Shown here: positions 1 to 10,411 of the stretch, one piece after another
Numbering within the stretch: the first letter of the stretch is position 1
How the letters are laid out: each line of letters opens with the position of its first letter
The notes under the pieces: generated by a model
The model's input: only the letters and a program-made list of their open reading frames with translations
The model's database searches: none
Told to the model about the DNA's origin: nothing
Translations under genes and position numbers: made by a program
Assembly (NCBI RefSeq): GCF_015706575.1
Contig: NW_024037074.1
Coordinates: 310,001-374,000, forward strand
Length of the DNA: 64,000 nt
DNA from: Patiria miniata
Taxonomy: Eukaryota; Echinodermata; Asteroidea; Valvatida; Asterinidae
Direction of reading: 5' to 3'

Positions 1-784
1 TAATTCGAAGTAATCCCTTGCTAATTTGTTTAGTCATACAGAAAATTGGGTAAAAGTTCACACTGAAAGCCACAGCCCTTTACGTTGTTTTATTTCAATT
101 AATTGTACTGGATGCTAGTATTGCTGTTGCAAGCAGGTCATCACCCACATTAGGTTAAACATACAAAGCCAAACCATTGGCACCAGTTGTCTTTTATATG
201 AACGGCCGCACAAGTAATGCACATGCATGCGTATGGTGAGTAACCACTTAATTTTGTCACTTCCTTTGAAAAACATGTTCACCAGAGCTCTTGAAATAGA
301 AATTGTTTGAAAAAAAAAAAACCAAGTCTATGACCCCCCCCCCCCCTTATTTTAAACCTTGACTTTGTGACTCGGCATGGCAACACTTGTTAAATCTTTG
401 ATACTTGATAAAAAATTTATTCTACTATTAAATACATTCAACATTTTCAATTTGTTTTTTTACTTCAAATTGGTGTTACTTTTTATTGTTAATTACTTTT
501 TGATATGCATTTTGTTGGTGTCATTTGACTTTTCTTTATTTTCTAAAGAATTTGGGGTCAGAGAAGGCAAACCCAACTACATGTAAGAAGGATTATGCTG
601 TTTTCACTAGCTTATTAATTGAGTGTAAGTGTTGCCTCAAGTAGGCGTACTCAAGTCGAAACTTTGTGCTTGTCCACGTAGTAAGTGCGAGGGCATAAAT
701 GCCAAAAACAAATCATAATTTCTGATTTAAAAAAAAAATACATTTTAAAATGACATGATATTTTATAAACAAATGCTCAGTGAA
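1..784. other. AT-rich intergenic stretch, no gene seen
   Basis: No coding region, RNA gene or repeat family was recognised. A poly-C tract near 332-345 is present. The 69-codon open frame at 377-586 is hydrophobic and low in complexity, and shows no family resemblance. Confidence 0.5.
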
Positions 785-1130
785 CCCTCCCTCTATGGGG
801 GGGGGGGGCAATTTCAGCAAGTCCAGCCCAGCAGTCAAATGAGATTAAGTGACTGTTTTTAACACTGTAGTGCTCCCTGTCTTCATAAAGCAGGATTGAC
901 TGGCTGTGACTGTTTATGTAACTTGATACAGTTATGTTTTGACTGTCATATATTGATAAGCCAACTGTGACTTGAACACCTTTCAATCTCCTACTTTTGT
1001 CTGTTGATGGAATGGACTGTCACAGTGCCTATAAACAAGATCTGACTGTTGGTGACAAGCCCGAGTAAAAAGGCATGGCGGGGGAAAAGAAGTGAAATTT
1101 TGACTGTCTGTGACTGATCAAACAAAAGAT
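785..1130 (-). mobile_element. Degenerate piggyBac-type MITE, inverted copy of the 13,144 element
   Basis: Read on the minus strand, this stretch aligns by eye with the MITE at 13,144-13,479. Both share a CTGACTGTTGGTGAC-like block, an AAGCAGGATTGACTGGCTGTGACTGTTTATGTAACTTGATACAG-like block (shown here on the plus strand only as positions 890-935), and repeated GACTGT words. The left edge still reads CCCTCC after TGAA. The opposite terminal repeat is too eroded to read, and no intact TTAA duplication remains. It is non-coding and older than the two TTAA-flanked copies. Confidence 0.6.
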
Positions 1131-1814
1131 AAATGTTGAAGTTTACTCAACAGTAATGGCCGAATTTAAATAATTGTCAGCAGTTTATTACTTTACTTTG
1201 TCTTCCATTTTATTTTGGTACTAAAAATCAAGAAAAAAAATTGAGCAGAAGTCAACACCCAGGCATACAAGTTTTCCTCGGATCTGCTGATTTCCTTGTT
1301 TTTAAGTTTTTGTGAATGCTATTACAAATTGAAAATACCCTACAAAGTCTTGTGTGGTTACTTTTGGAGTTTCCTTGTTTTTTCCCCCCAAAGTCCCAGT
1401 TGCATGCCTGAAAACAGTAAACGTACATGAGCATTTGAATAATCATTATTTAGAAAAAAGTTTCCAAATATCTTTTGATAAAACACTGAGGCACACGGTA
1501 TTTCAAAAGGGCTTGTTTGACTTTTTAGAAATGATTCAGTACAATGTTAGGCTGTAACATGATTTATTTCAATTGATTATTTTGCTTGAAAAATATTCCT
1601 GAACTAGCAATTTGCTCCCTATGTTCCTCCAGTTACACGAATTAGGAAACTAGTATTTTTAAGTTGGTCACCAGTAATCCTCACCGTTTAGAGAAAACAT
1701 ATCCCCATCTATAGGCAAGAAAACTGAATGAGTCAGTGGACAATGCAGTAAAGAGACAGTGACAGCAGTTACTAGATTCAACACATTTATTAGTAACGTA
1801 ATGCTAAAAACATG
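1131..1814. other. No gene recognised
   Basis: AT-rich sequence with short overlapping open frames on both strands. None shows protein-family character, splice signals or a repeat relationship that I could identify. Confidence 0.4.
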
Positions 1815-2225
1815 ATGGATGCAATCCTTAGCAGCCTGGGTAGGAAATGGACTCGTGCTTCGCTTGCATGCTTCCACAGTATATTCTTCTACCCCAGTTT
1901 GAGTCAATACAGTGCTCGCTATGCAGCGCATCCAAGCCACACATTAAATAATGGATGTATGCGTACTCAAATGCCCAACCATTAAGCTTGTCGGCTGGTC
2001 ACACTGATATGGCAGTGCAGTCTGGACCTCCAGCTGTACACAGTGCAGCGTATAACTTGTAGCGTAGTGTAGTGAACACTTACCATCGGGTAAACTGTTC
2101 GTGTGCTCCGTGCCTTGGCTAGCAACAGACTGATGTGCTGCGCCTCTTCATGCAAGTACGCCCTCAATGAAAGTGCACTATGCAGCTGATCACGTGACGT
2201 GCTTCATAGCAACACTCATAGCAAT
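1815..2225 (+). repeat. Dispersed repeat related to 5,787-5,945 and 25,834-25,990
   Basis: Blocks shared with the start of both segmental-duplication copies include GGCTAGCAACAGACT, CAAGTACGCCCTCAATGA and a TTTGAGTC...GCAG stretch. The order is conserved. About 170 bp between the blocks (near 1,930-2,100) is diverged or additional here. No coding potential is evident, so it is probably a non-autonomous element fragment. Confidence 0.5.
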
Positions 2226-3057
2226 GTATGATTTGCATTACAATGGGCCCTCTTTAATTAAGCCAGGGTGTCCCGACCTGAAAGCTTATACACAATAACT
2301 CACAAATTACATTAATGAAAAATAACAATTTTGCCAACATGAAAAGTTACCTCTTGTTAACTGTTGTACTGGAGATGTCTTACAGTTTAATTTGTTTTAA
2401 TTAAGAGAATACTTTAAAGAACAGTTTCATAACAATTTAAGAACCATTTAAGAACCTTTTCCAAACAAGTTAAGAATGATTTCAGAATATTTTACTCAGA
2501 AAGAATAATTTGGGACCTAATGGTTCATTTCTTCTTAAGCTTGGCATTGAAGATGATGTCAAACATCCACATCCTTTTCTGATCTTGGTTGCTATGCTGG
2601 ACTGAAACTTGGTGATGATGAACGTTTTTGTCATCTTGGTAGCAGTCCAGCTCAATGTCTCCTCAAGATCGATGTCTGGCACCAGCTCACCCGAACTGGT
2701 CCCAGTTGGACCAGTAAGTTTTTGATGCTGGACCATTTATTGATACAGCACTCCGATATGGTCGACTGCTGCGTTTTTCTCCTTCAGAACCCAGGTTATG
2801 GTGTCGTTCTTTAGTTGGGCCTCGCTTGTTTTGATTGGCTCTTCATGTTTTGATTGGCTCTGCATGTAGAGATCCCACCTGCATGGCTTCTTCTACTGGT
2901 GACTCGGCCCTAGAGGTGTTGCGTTCGATGCTTGAGGAAGCTGGACAGCAGCTAGCAATTTACGCCTTGTTACACAGTAATTAGGTTTGGGTTTGGACGG
3001 GGTCTACCCGATGTTCCCCAATACCTGTTCCCCAATACCTATATATGTTCCCCAAAA
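2226..3057. other. Unrecognised sequence with a coding-like stretch on the minus strand
   Basis: A minus-strand reading from about 2,860 to 2,482 contains two adjoining open segments separated by one stop. Their composition is protein-like (for example QLKNDTITWVLKEKN, then LEETLSWTATKMTKTF). I cannot assign a family. The surroundings are retroelement debris, so an old transposon is more likely than a host exon. A 23-bp direct repeat built on TTTTGATTGGCTCT lies at about 2,828-2,870. Confidence 0.25.
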
Positions 3058-3270
3058 TCCTCAGGGTTAGGCTTAGGGTTAGGGTTAGGTTTAGATGGTT
3101 AGGGTTAGATGGTTAGGGTTTAGGTTAGGGTTAGATGCTTAGGGTTAGATGCTTAGGGTTAGATGGTTAGGTTTAGGTTAGGGTTAGATGCTTAGGGTTA
3201 GATGCTTAGGGTTAGATGCTCAGGGTTAGATGCTTAGGGTTAGATGCTTAGGGTTAGATGCTTAGGGTTA
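3058..3270 (+). repeat. Interstitial telomere-like minisatellite
   Basis: The array begins with TTAGGG-type hexamers. It then becomes a 14-bp unit, TTAGGGTTAGATGC, repeated with small variants (TGGTTAGG, TGCTCAGG) up to about 3,270. It runs without a break into the Gypsy-related fragment that follows, whose first bases (AGATGCTTCCAGGG) resemble the unit. It is not a chromosome end, because ordinary sequence lies on both sides. Confidence 0.85.
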
Positions 3271-3272
3271 CA

Positions 3273-3580
3273 TGCAGATGCTTCCAGGGATAGGGTTGTG
3301 GAACATGTAGGTATTGGGCAACATAGGTAGGCACCTGGTTCGGACAATGCCAGACTTGCATAGGTGATAACTCTTTCTTTCCCTTCCTAAATTTGCGAGA
3401 GAACTGACTGATCCCATCCCTGCTGGCATCAGATCGAGTATGTATTGGCCCTCCAGTTGAGAGTAACCCAGGATAGTGACCTCCTGCAATCCTGTCTTGA
3501 GGGTGTTGAAAGAGCTGTCACACTACTCGTCCCATATGAAATCACGATTCTTCTTGGTTAAACAGTGTACGTAGTGGCCG
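3273..3580 (-). mobile_element. Ty3/Gypsy pol fragment, copy A (RT end to RNase H start), broken
   Basis: This is a degenerate piece of a Ty3/Gypsy LTR retrotransposon pol gene on the minus strand, covering the end of reverse transcriptase and the start of RNase H. Short motifs typical of this region appear in order but in different frames: LTKKN followed by FIWDE, then LGYSQLEGQYILD, then a DASRDG-type motif (the first RNase H aspartate block), then ITYASLALSEPG. The frame changes and an in-frame stop mean it cannot encode an active protein. A nearly identical fragment lies at 4,770-5,077, ending at the equivalent base. No LTRs, integrase or gag were found next to it. The family call is good; the subfamily is unknown. 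Confidence 0.75.
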
Positions 3581-3850
3581 TGCTTGTAGTGAGTGTATCT
3601 CGTTCTTCCAGTAGGAAGAAGACTTTGAAAAGTTCCTCACAAAGGTTTGAATGGTCTTTGTATGTTTGAAGGGTTTGTTTTGCATGAGGTATGCAATTCT
3701 CATTCGTCTTTGGTAGTGGTTTGGCCGGAGTGGGAACAAAGTTTAAATCTTTACTCAGGGCTGTTTTCTCTGATGTGGAGATGGATAGCTTATGATAGGT
3801 TGAATATAACGTGTTCATTATTTTTGTTTTTGGCTAAATAAGCTCGGGAT
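3581..3850 (-). mobile_element. Degenerate retroelement coding sequence upstream of Gypsy copy A
   Basis: Minus-strand readings just upstream (in coding direction) of the Gypsy fragment remain protein-like. One frame holds TIQTFVRNF...SSSYW...ARPLRTL, which resembles the Gypsy RT thumb pattern ending in ARPL before LTKKN. Another frame further upstream holds NLSYHKLS...LSKDLNFVPTP, which is closer to Penelope-like elements. The shared identity with copy B stops at 3,580, so this could be the rest of the Gypsy element, a nested second element, or both. Several stops and frame changes make it non-functional. Confidence 0.4.
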
Positions 3851-4236
3851 TGGGTTTTATTTACTTGGTGGAGTTCCATGTGAACTTTACAAGGAAGCTT
3901 GAAATATTTGAAATGATATGTATTGTAGGTTGTGTTTCCAGATGTCGAAGGAGTTGACAGTTTCATTCTTGTCCAAACACCATTGTTTTGTTGCTCGATG
4001 TGAACTGGCCATGGTGATTGGAAGGGTAAGGACACTCTTGTTGGTAAAAACTGAAAGTTAGTGTTATTACGCAGCTGTAGTATCAGCTGGCTAGCTGTTC
4101 ACCTGTTTGTGAATGATGCACCGGGTCGGAAGTCCAAATGTAGCACTCAAAGTCGGCGGTTTGTTGTGACCAGTCCTTTTATGAGCTGAAAAGTGCATGG
4201 AAATGTTTCCAACGTTGCCACCATGCCACTATAGTA
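3851..4236. other. Unrecognised, possibly more retroelement debris
   Basis: A minus-strand open frame covers 3,790-4,035 and reads into the NLSYHKLS motif downstream. It is compatible with the same dead retroelement, but I see no diagnostic motif of its own. Confidence 0.3.
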
Positions 4237-4272
4237 GTTGAATGGGGGATACCACATGAATGAATCACCATT
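4237..4272 (-). mobile_element. LINE 3' tail fragment
   Basis: About 30 bp containing GGGGGATACCACATGAATGA matches the 3' tail of the LINE at 5,080-5,507. The match breaks off where the tRNA-bearing dispersed repeat begins. This suggests that the tail was split or duplicated when that repeat arrived. Confidence 0.55.
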
Positions 4273-4408
4273 GCAGGCCTGCACCAGAGACGGGTACTAA
4301 TACATGTACTGTTGAAAAGTGTTATTTAGCTAAATCATATTTTTGTTGTGTGATTTATATCTTGCAGACACTTTGCTTCCACAATTTAAGTCTTTACAAT
4401 TTGCAATA

Positions 4409-4635
4409 ATTAGGTTTTGCCCTTCACCGACATATAACCACTGTCTACTCGGTGTGTTACACCCGAGTAAAAGTTAAACAACCTCATGTACTTGGTGGTC
4501 GAGTGGTAAGACGTCTGCTCAACAAAGCAGAAGGTTGTGGGTTCGATTCCCACCCGAGTGCTTTTGCTGACTTTCACTCAGGTTGAACACACTGAGTATA
4601 CAGTGTTTGTACGTCGATGAAGGACAAAACCTAAT
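4409..4635 (+). mobile_element. Foldback element with a tRNA-like centre, copy 1
   Basis: Two inverted arms of about 67 bp, beginning ATTAGGTTTTGCCC and ending GACAAAACCTAAT, enclose the tRNA-like sequence at 4,489-4,561. The arms pair with scattered mismatches. The arms themselves contain CACCCGAGT, the same string as the tRNA-like 3' acceptor side. No transposase is present. It resembles a MITE or foldback element that captured a tRNA gene, or a tRNA gene that picked up inverted flanks. Confidence 0.7.
4489..4561 (+). tRNA. tRNA-like sequence (possible tRNA pseudogene), copy 1
   Basis: A 73-nt cloverleaf can be drawn. The acceptor stem TACTTGG pairs with CCGAGTG, counting G-U pairs. The D-arm is GTC/GAC with the GAGTGG loop. 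The anticodon stem is TCTGC/GCAGA. The T-arm is perfect, GTGGG/CCCAC with loop TTCGATT. The A box TGGTCGAGTGG and B box GGTTCGATTCC fit Pol III consensus, and TTTT follows directly at 4,562. The oddity is an 8-nt anticodon loop (TCAACAAA), so anticodon identity (CAA or AAC) is unclear and normal decoding is doubtful. A tRNA-derived mobile sequence is therefore more likely than a working tRNA. Confidence 0.55.
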
Positions 4636-4769
4636 ATTGATGCAAATTCTATCTTATGAATAGTCTTTGCTACTTGATATGAACACTCCCCGATAGAAAC
4701 GATACATGACACTCATTTGAAAATCCTCTGTACAGGCCTGGCATATCTTTTAAAAGTAAAGGTCTCAGA

Positions 4770-5077
4770 TGCAGATGCTTCCAGGGTTAGGGTTGTGGAA
4801 CATGTAGGTATTGGGCAACATAGGTAGGCACCTGGTTCGGACAATGCCAGACTTGCATAGTGATAACTCTTTCTTTCCCTTCCTAAATTTGCGAGAGAAC
4901 TGACTGATCCCATCCCTGCTGGCATCAGATCGAGTATGTATTGGCCCTCCAGTTGAGAGTAACCCAGGATAGTGGCCTCCTGCAATCCTGTCTTGAGGGT
5001 GTTGAAAGAGCTGTCACACTACTCGTCTCATATGAAATCACGATTCTTCTTGGTTAAACAGTGAACGTAGTGGCCGA
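4770..5077 (-). mobile_element. Ty3/Gypsy pol fragment, copy B
   Basis: Near-identical to 3,273-3,580, with about one mismatch per several dozen bases and a 1-bp deletion (CATAGTGATAA here, CATAGGTGATAA in copy A) that changes the reading frame. It carries the same LTKKN...FIWDE, GYSQLEGQYILD and YASLALSEPG motifs on the minus strand, again with frame breaks. Sequence similarity to copy A ends at GTAGTGGCCG in both. Here it passes directly into the LINE tail repeats. It is non-functional. Confidence 0.75.
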
Positions 5078-5079
5078 AG

Positions 5080-5507
5080 GGGGGATACCACATGTTGAAT
5101 GGGGGATACCACATGAATGAATCACGGTCAAGTACCTCCCTCTCTCTTCAGTCCGATGGCGCAATTTGCGCTCAGTGGCCATTACTAGTCTACGCCAACA
5201 ATCTTGATCCACTGCTGATCTTGATGCTGCTGCAAGTCCCTGTCTGGTCCACTGCTTTATGTCGTTGGTTCCATGATGTTGTTGGAGGACGTCTTTTCCC
5301 ATAGACCAATCCCTGGATTATTTCTTTGTCGATTCCTTCGCGGCGCATGACGTGGCCAAAGAAATGCATCTTCCGCACAGCCATCTGTTGTTTCAGCATC
5401 AACTCACTCCCTGTGGTATCCAATACCCAGCGGTTGGTCCTCCTCTCCATCCACGACACTCGGAGAACGCGTCTGTATGCCCAGATCTCAAAGGCATCCA
5501 CTCTACG
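5080..5507 (-). mobile_element. 5'-truncated LINE: C-terminal part of ORF2 plus 3' tail
   Basis: The minus strand encodes the conserved region downstream of reverse transcriptase in CR1/Jockey/RTE-like LINE ORF2 proteins. It starts VDAFEIWAYRRVLRVSWMER, then HFFGHVMRREGIDKEIIQG, and, after a frameshift near 5,290, DIKQWTRQGLAAASRSAVDQ with DCWRRLV. A stop (TAG at 5,508-5,510) and loss of similarity mark the 5' truncation, only about 13 bp before the segmental duplication starts. The 3' tail at 5,081-5,125 has a roughly 22-bp repeat (GGGGGATACCACATG twice), as is common in LINE tails. It is a dead fragment; the frameshift is real or a sequencing error. Confidence 0.8.
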
Positions 5508-8500
5508 CTAGTCTGCCCTTGGACTCACAACCATAGGAAGCTATAGCTATAAATAGTGACACACACATGTTACAATAACAATATAATAATATAAAGGACA
5601 TCAATACAGTGAAATAGTAAATTATAAGAATTATGCATGAAGATACATGTGCCACAATATTGCACTATGAGACAAAACAAAACAAGAAAAAAAAAACATG
5701 TTCACATCACAAAATCACCAGATTCTTAAAAAAGTAAAATATACTGAAAGAACAGAACAAGGATTACAAATGACGGGCCTGGTGTGCTATTACCCCGATT
5801 TGAGTCTATGCAGCACTCTGTTCCCTGGCTAGCAACAGACTAATGCGCAACGCCTCTTTTTCCCACAAGTACGCCCTCAATGATCGTGCGCTTCCAAACT
5901 GAAAAGGTGACGCGCTTCATAGCAGCACTTCACATGCTTTATAGTTGTCAACTCTAATATGTCTGAATCTACATGTATACTGTATACTCACCAGCTTAAC
6001 TTTGCAAATAACAAAAATGGATGTGAAAATTTTGTTGGAATAATTCCTTTGTCAATGAAGGGGGGGGGTATGTTACTGCAAAAATAGATTTAACATTAAT
6101 GCCACCATACTCTGTGTGCCTCAGTGTTTCATCGAAATATAATTTGGAAACTGTTCTCTGATTATTTCATTTAAACACGATATAGACCTACCTTGACAAA
6201 TAAAAATGGTAATCTAATTCTTCTCACATATGGATCATGTGCCAACTTTCTAACCATAAATATTTTACTTTCTTCAATTACCGACTATCAAAAGCCATTG
6301 AAAATACCAGTAAAATGTGAAATTATTCTTTTAAATTAGAAAACTCTGGAAATGTTTGAATAATATAGTACTCAAGTTATTACTCGTACGCATATATGTT
6401 ATTGATAATTCATAGCATAATATGGTAATATTTATTGTCCTTTCATGGTCAACTTGAATATGTCTGAGTCAATACTTTATACTCATCAGCTTAACTTTGA
6501 AAGTTTAGTTACATGTGAATATTGCATGGGAATAATACTGAAGGCAATGATGAAGGATTAACGCTACTGCGAACATTGATTAAATGAGATCAATATGCCA
6601 CCATACTCTTTGAAAATATATTAAAAATGACATTTTACTATATTAGAGTATTGGTATACAGAACAGGTCTTAATATACATGTAGGACACTTAAGTTGGGA
6701 TTTGCTTTCTCTGACGATCAAATTGCTTGAGAGTCAACAAATTCAAATCAATGTTGACTCCAATGAAACTTCAGCATAGTGCTAAATGCCAAATTGAATG
6801 TCAGTTGGAAGACCAACTTACCACTGGCCAGTTGTTTGGTGGTTTGCTATATTATTTTACAAGGGCACACTAATCAGTATTCACAGCCTTTTACAATCCC
6901 ACAAGGACAAGCAGGACCTGAAGTGCAGACTTGGAGAATCTGCTGCGAATGTGGTGAAGTGCAAGACATCACCTACGGGACTCAGTGAATAAAGATCCCT
7001 TGGCAGACATGGGATAGTGATAAGCTGCCCAACCTGGCACCAGCAAGGATCTATTGGCAGCAAGCTGACACTGGTTCCTATGGCTGAGCCACCAGTAAGA
7101 TATCGACATCCTGGTGGTGACATGTTTTAGCCCATCCTCACTGGACAGTCCGATGGGTCACCTATACCCAAGGACTCGGCACCCATAGCAATGTGTCCCC
7201 ACTTTAGCAAGCCTACGGGTCTTCTATACCCATGGCATCTTACTCCTGTGCTGGGCCCAGGGACAATAGACCTGCTTCATTTACCTTCACTGGAGGAGCA
7301 GTAATGATTGACTGTACTCTGTGAGGAGCATCTCCATAGCCAAGGAGTCAGGAGTCATCCAGCCCTCAAGGATAGCACCAGCTTCTCTCGTCTCATTAGC
7401 ATCTCCTGTCACTGATGATGCACAGAATGGAGACCAGGAGTCATGGAAACACGAGCTTGTCCCAATTGCAGTTGCTAGGTAAGACTGTGCCATACTTTTT
7501 AATCATTCTTAAAAGAAAATATCTCAAAAGAAAAATGTGTAATTCCCATGGTGAAAACTTATCTGAATAACACAGTGCTTGTTGGCCTCTACTGTTGAAT
7601 GCCCTCATGTAAAGTTGTTTTTGTCCTGTGGATTAATTGTCTTGGTCCTGTGGATTACTTGTCGTGACTTTGAAACATTGCAAATCACAATACGCATCTA
7701 GTCAATATCTATGTTCGTTCATTTTCCTGCCAACTAAGTTGGCATGTAAACAGTAAAAACATGATATTTTTTCCATCGTAAACTATGTACCTTTCCACCC
7801 AGCACTTTGTCCAGTCTGGAGGTTGGCTGCCCTTATATGCTTGTACCTCTTTCCTGTTTGAATCAATCTTTCACCGAGAGCTTGGTCCTCTTTGATTCAC
7901 TTGGGCCACTTTTTTCCCCTGTGTCCCTTTCTGTTGCCTTGATGAATTTGCCCTGCTAGTGTGTCATTATGTAGGTTGTGTTGCCTGACAAAATGACCAA
8001 ATGTGGCCATATTCAAGGGAAGGTGTCACTGTTGCTGTTAGGCATACAGAGTGCATACTCCCATAAATATCACTTTCAAACAAACGTTTGATCTGAAGTG
8101 TAAAATCTCTTTAAAATGCTAATTCAAACCAAACTATGTCATCCGTCACTGACCAAATCTTGGTCAGCAACAACATTTTCTGTAAAGTTACTGGACAAGC
8201 ATTATCAGATAGTGATTTTTCTGTGGCTTATATCTCTTCTCTTTTATACAACTGCAACTTCTCAGAGAGTTCTATGTACATGTCAACCATTGCAAGAATG
8301 TAAAAAGAAAAGAGTTTTTAATCGGGTTTTTAACAATTGTGTAACATGGTGCACAACTTAAAATAAAAGGAAAGAAAAGTTAGTATCACTTGATAAAAGA
8401 AGTCATTTGTGGAAGTCCCCCTCCCTATTTTTTTTGCGTAAAACACCTCATAGTTAGGATTGAATGATGAAGATCTAATTTCCTATTAGTGAGAATATTT

Positions 8501-9413
8501 TTCTAGCTAAAGCTGTAATATGAAATGTTTGTTGTGTGGTGTATGAATATATGAAGAGTGTATTTCCAAAATGCGATATACGCCATTTTCTTCCCGTTGA
8601 GAATCCTACTCTCTCCTGGTGCCCAAAAGCACTTTAAATAGCTGTTACACAGGGTGTGCATAAAAAAATGCATCAGTTACAAAACTGTGCTTAAATAAAC
8701 AATCAAGGAACTATGATGATATAAGCTTTGGTAGTGTGTAATGCACTTGACCATCAGCTTTAATTTGAGACCAATTGCAATTTATGTTCTTCCGAATGGC
8801 TGAGCAATCTTTTTTTAACTGATGATTTTTATATCTGTCATTCAATATAATTAACCCATTAGCATCTTGGTCTGTATTTTATTACAGTGTATTTATTCAC
8901 TGAAAAAAATAATCATAGGGTGCCTTTAAGTAGCTCACTGGGATCGACTCTGTAAAGGGAGACGTTAGCTATGACAGCCGGACTAATCAAACATTCAACC
9001 GTGGGCCATCACGATCCTCACGTGATGTCCGTACAAAATGCCCATTTCAGACTGGGTGTTAAGTTTGAGATTTACTGCTTTTTAGAGAGTTGCAAAAGTA
9101 AAATGTTGGGCTGGAATTACAGCCTCTAAAGTTGAAATTAACTAAATAAATAATTACCCTTTTGCTTGAAATAAGTTGATTTTTGGGTCCGCTCGACATT
9201 TTCGCTGTCTAGCCGCCAAATTTGTTCGTTTCTTGAAATGAACAACACTTGTATGCATGGGACCTGTTTCCACCACTGAGTTTGGTCCTTGAGCAGTTTC
9301 TGTGGTGGCTGACTCGAGACGTTGGAGCGAATTGAATGGCAAGGGGCTAACCTGAGACATCGATCCGGGTGAGCTACATGTACATTGTACTCGAATGTAC
9401 CCTAAGAGTGCTA

Positions 9414-9507
9414 GGGCAGTTTTGGTGCTACAGTGAGTAACAGGCAGGGCAGTTTTGGGCACTACAGTGACTAAAGTTAAAATAAAATATGCAGCTACAG
9501 TGACTAA
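9414..9507 (+). repeat. Diverged copies of the GGCAGTTTTGG...CACTACAGTGA unit
   Basis: Two or three partial units (GGGCAGTTTTGGTGCTACAG, then GGGCAGTTTTGGGCACTACA, then GCTACAGTGACTAAA) match the inverted-unit cluster at 14,586-14,813. They lie directly upstream of the tRNA foldback block. The equivalent in copy 2 is 29,748-29,829. Confidence 0.65.
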
Positions 9508-9660
9508 AAATTTCAATAAAATATGCAGGCCTGCACCAGAGATGGGTGCTAATACATGTACCTTTGAAAAGTGTTATTTAGCTAAATCATATTTTTGTTG
9601 TGTGATTTATATCTTGCATACATTTTGCTTCCACAATTTAAGTCTTTACAATTTGCAATA

Positions 9661-9886
9661 ATTAGGTTTTGCCCTTCACGGACATATAACCACTGTCTAC
9701 TCGGTGTGTTACACCCGAGTGAAAGTTAACAACCTCACGTGCTTGGTGGTCGAGTGGTAAGACGTCTGCTCAACAAAGCAGAAGGTTGTGGGTTCGATTC
9801 CCACCCGAGTGCTTTTGCTGACTTTCACTCAGGTTGAACACACTGAGTATACAGTGTTTGTTCGTCGATGAAGGACAAAACCTAAT
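9661..9886 (+). mobile_element. Foldback element with a tRNA-like centre, copy 2
   Basis: The left arm at 9,661-9,727 and the right arm at about 9,820-9,886 are inverted repeats that begin ATTAGGTTTTGCCC and end CAAAACCTAAT. They flank the tRNA-like sequence at 9,740-9,812. Structure and flanks match the elements at 4,409 and 29,988. Confidence 0.7.
9740..9812 (+). tRNA. tRNA-like sequence, copy 2
   Basis: Same 73-nt layout as 4,489-4,561: A box TGGTCGAGTGG, B box GGTTCGATTCC, perfect T-stem, 5-bp anticodon stem with an 8-nt loop, and TTTT directly after. The acceptor stem TGCTTGG still pairs with CCGAGTG through G-U pairs. It is transcribable in principle, but decoding ability is doubtful because of the loop size. 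Confidence 0.55.
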
Positions 9887-10290
9887 ATTGATGCAAATTC
9901 TATCTTATGAATAGTCTTTGCTACTTGATATGAACACTCTCTGATAGAAACGGTACATGACACTCATTTGAAAATGCTCTGTACAGGCCTGGCATATCTT
10001 TTAAAAGTAAAGGCCTCATTGGCCTACATGTAGGTTGGAAGTAACATGGCTTGACAGGATCATTTGCAAGTACTCAAAAATCTGCCTTTTGAAATAACCT
10101 GTTAAATAAAAGCACAAATTGTGTTCATGATCTTTAAAAGATACATGACACTTGAGCTGAAAAGTCAGCCATTTTATTTACATTTCTGTAATTGCAAATG
10201 ATACTATTGGCCTTTCAAGATAGATTTTGCTCTTGGTTTTAATTTCTGTTGAAAAGCACTGATTATACAGTGCCAGTAATTATAGTATAC

Positions 10291-10411
10291 AAATAATGAA
10301 TGTTTGTGAGTGCAATGGTAAGAATAATTTCAATAGTGGAATGGAACTTTTCATCTGTCACCGAATGGAATTATTCTTACCATTGCACGAACGTGAAACA
10401 TTCATTATTTG
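10291..10411. mobile_element. Foldback (palindromic) element, internally deleted copy
   Basis: Inverted ends AAATAATGAATGTTT and AACATTCATTATTT enclose inner inverted segments (GCAATGGTAAGAATAATTTC against GGAATTATTCTTACCATTGC). The fuller version is at 30,607-30,767. This copy lacks about 40 bp of the left interior, so its hairpin is asymmetric. No coding sequence is present, so it is MITE-like. Confidence 0.65.

Larger units (their letters stand above)
4276..4765 (+). repeat. 490-bp dispersed repeat containing the tRNA foldback element
   Basis: Starting at GCAGGCCTGCACCAGAGA, this block aligns over its whole length with 9,526-10,017 in segmental copy 1 and with about 29,846-30,350 in copy 2. 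It ends abruptly at AGGTCTCA, where Gypsy fragment B begins. A piece of the segmental duplication, or a mobile element of this length, is therefore also present outside the duplication. The foldback element described next sits near its middle. Confidence 0.75.

Noticed and set aside
3058..3270. True telomere or chromosome end
   Set aside because: The hexamers are mostly degenerate, the main unit is 14 bp, and ordinary sequence continues on both sides.
9154..9516. 120-codon minus-strand frame with a signal-peptide-like N-terminus (MKFLVTVAAYFILTLVTVV)
   Set aside because: It overlaps repeated CTACAGTGACTAAA units, and the frame is not kept in segmental copy 2.
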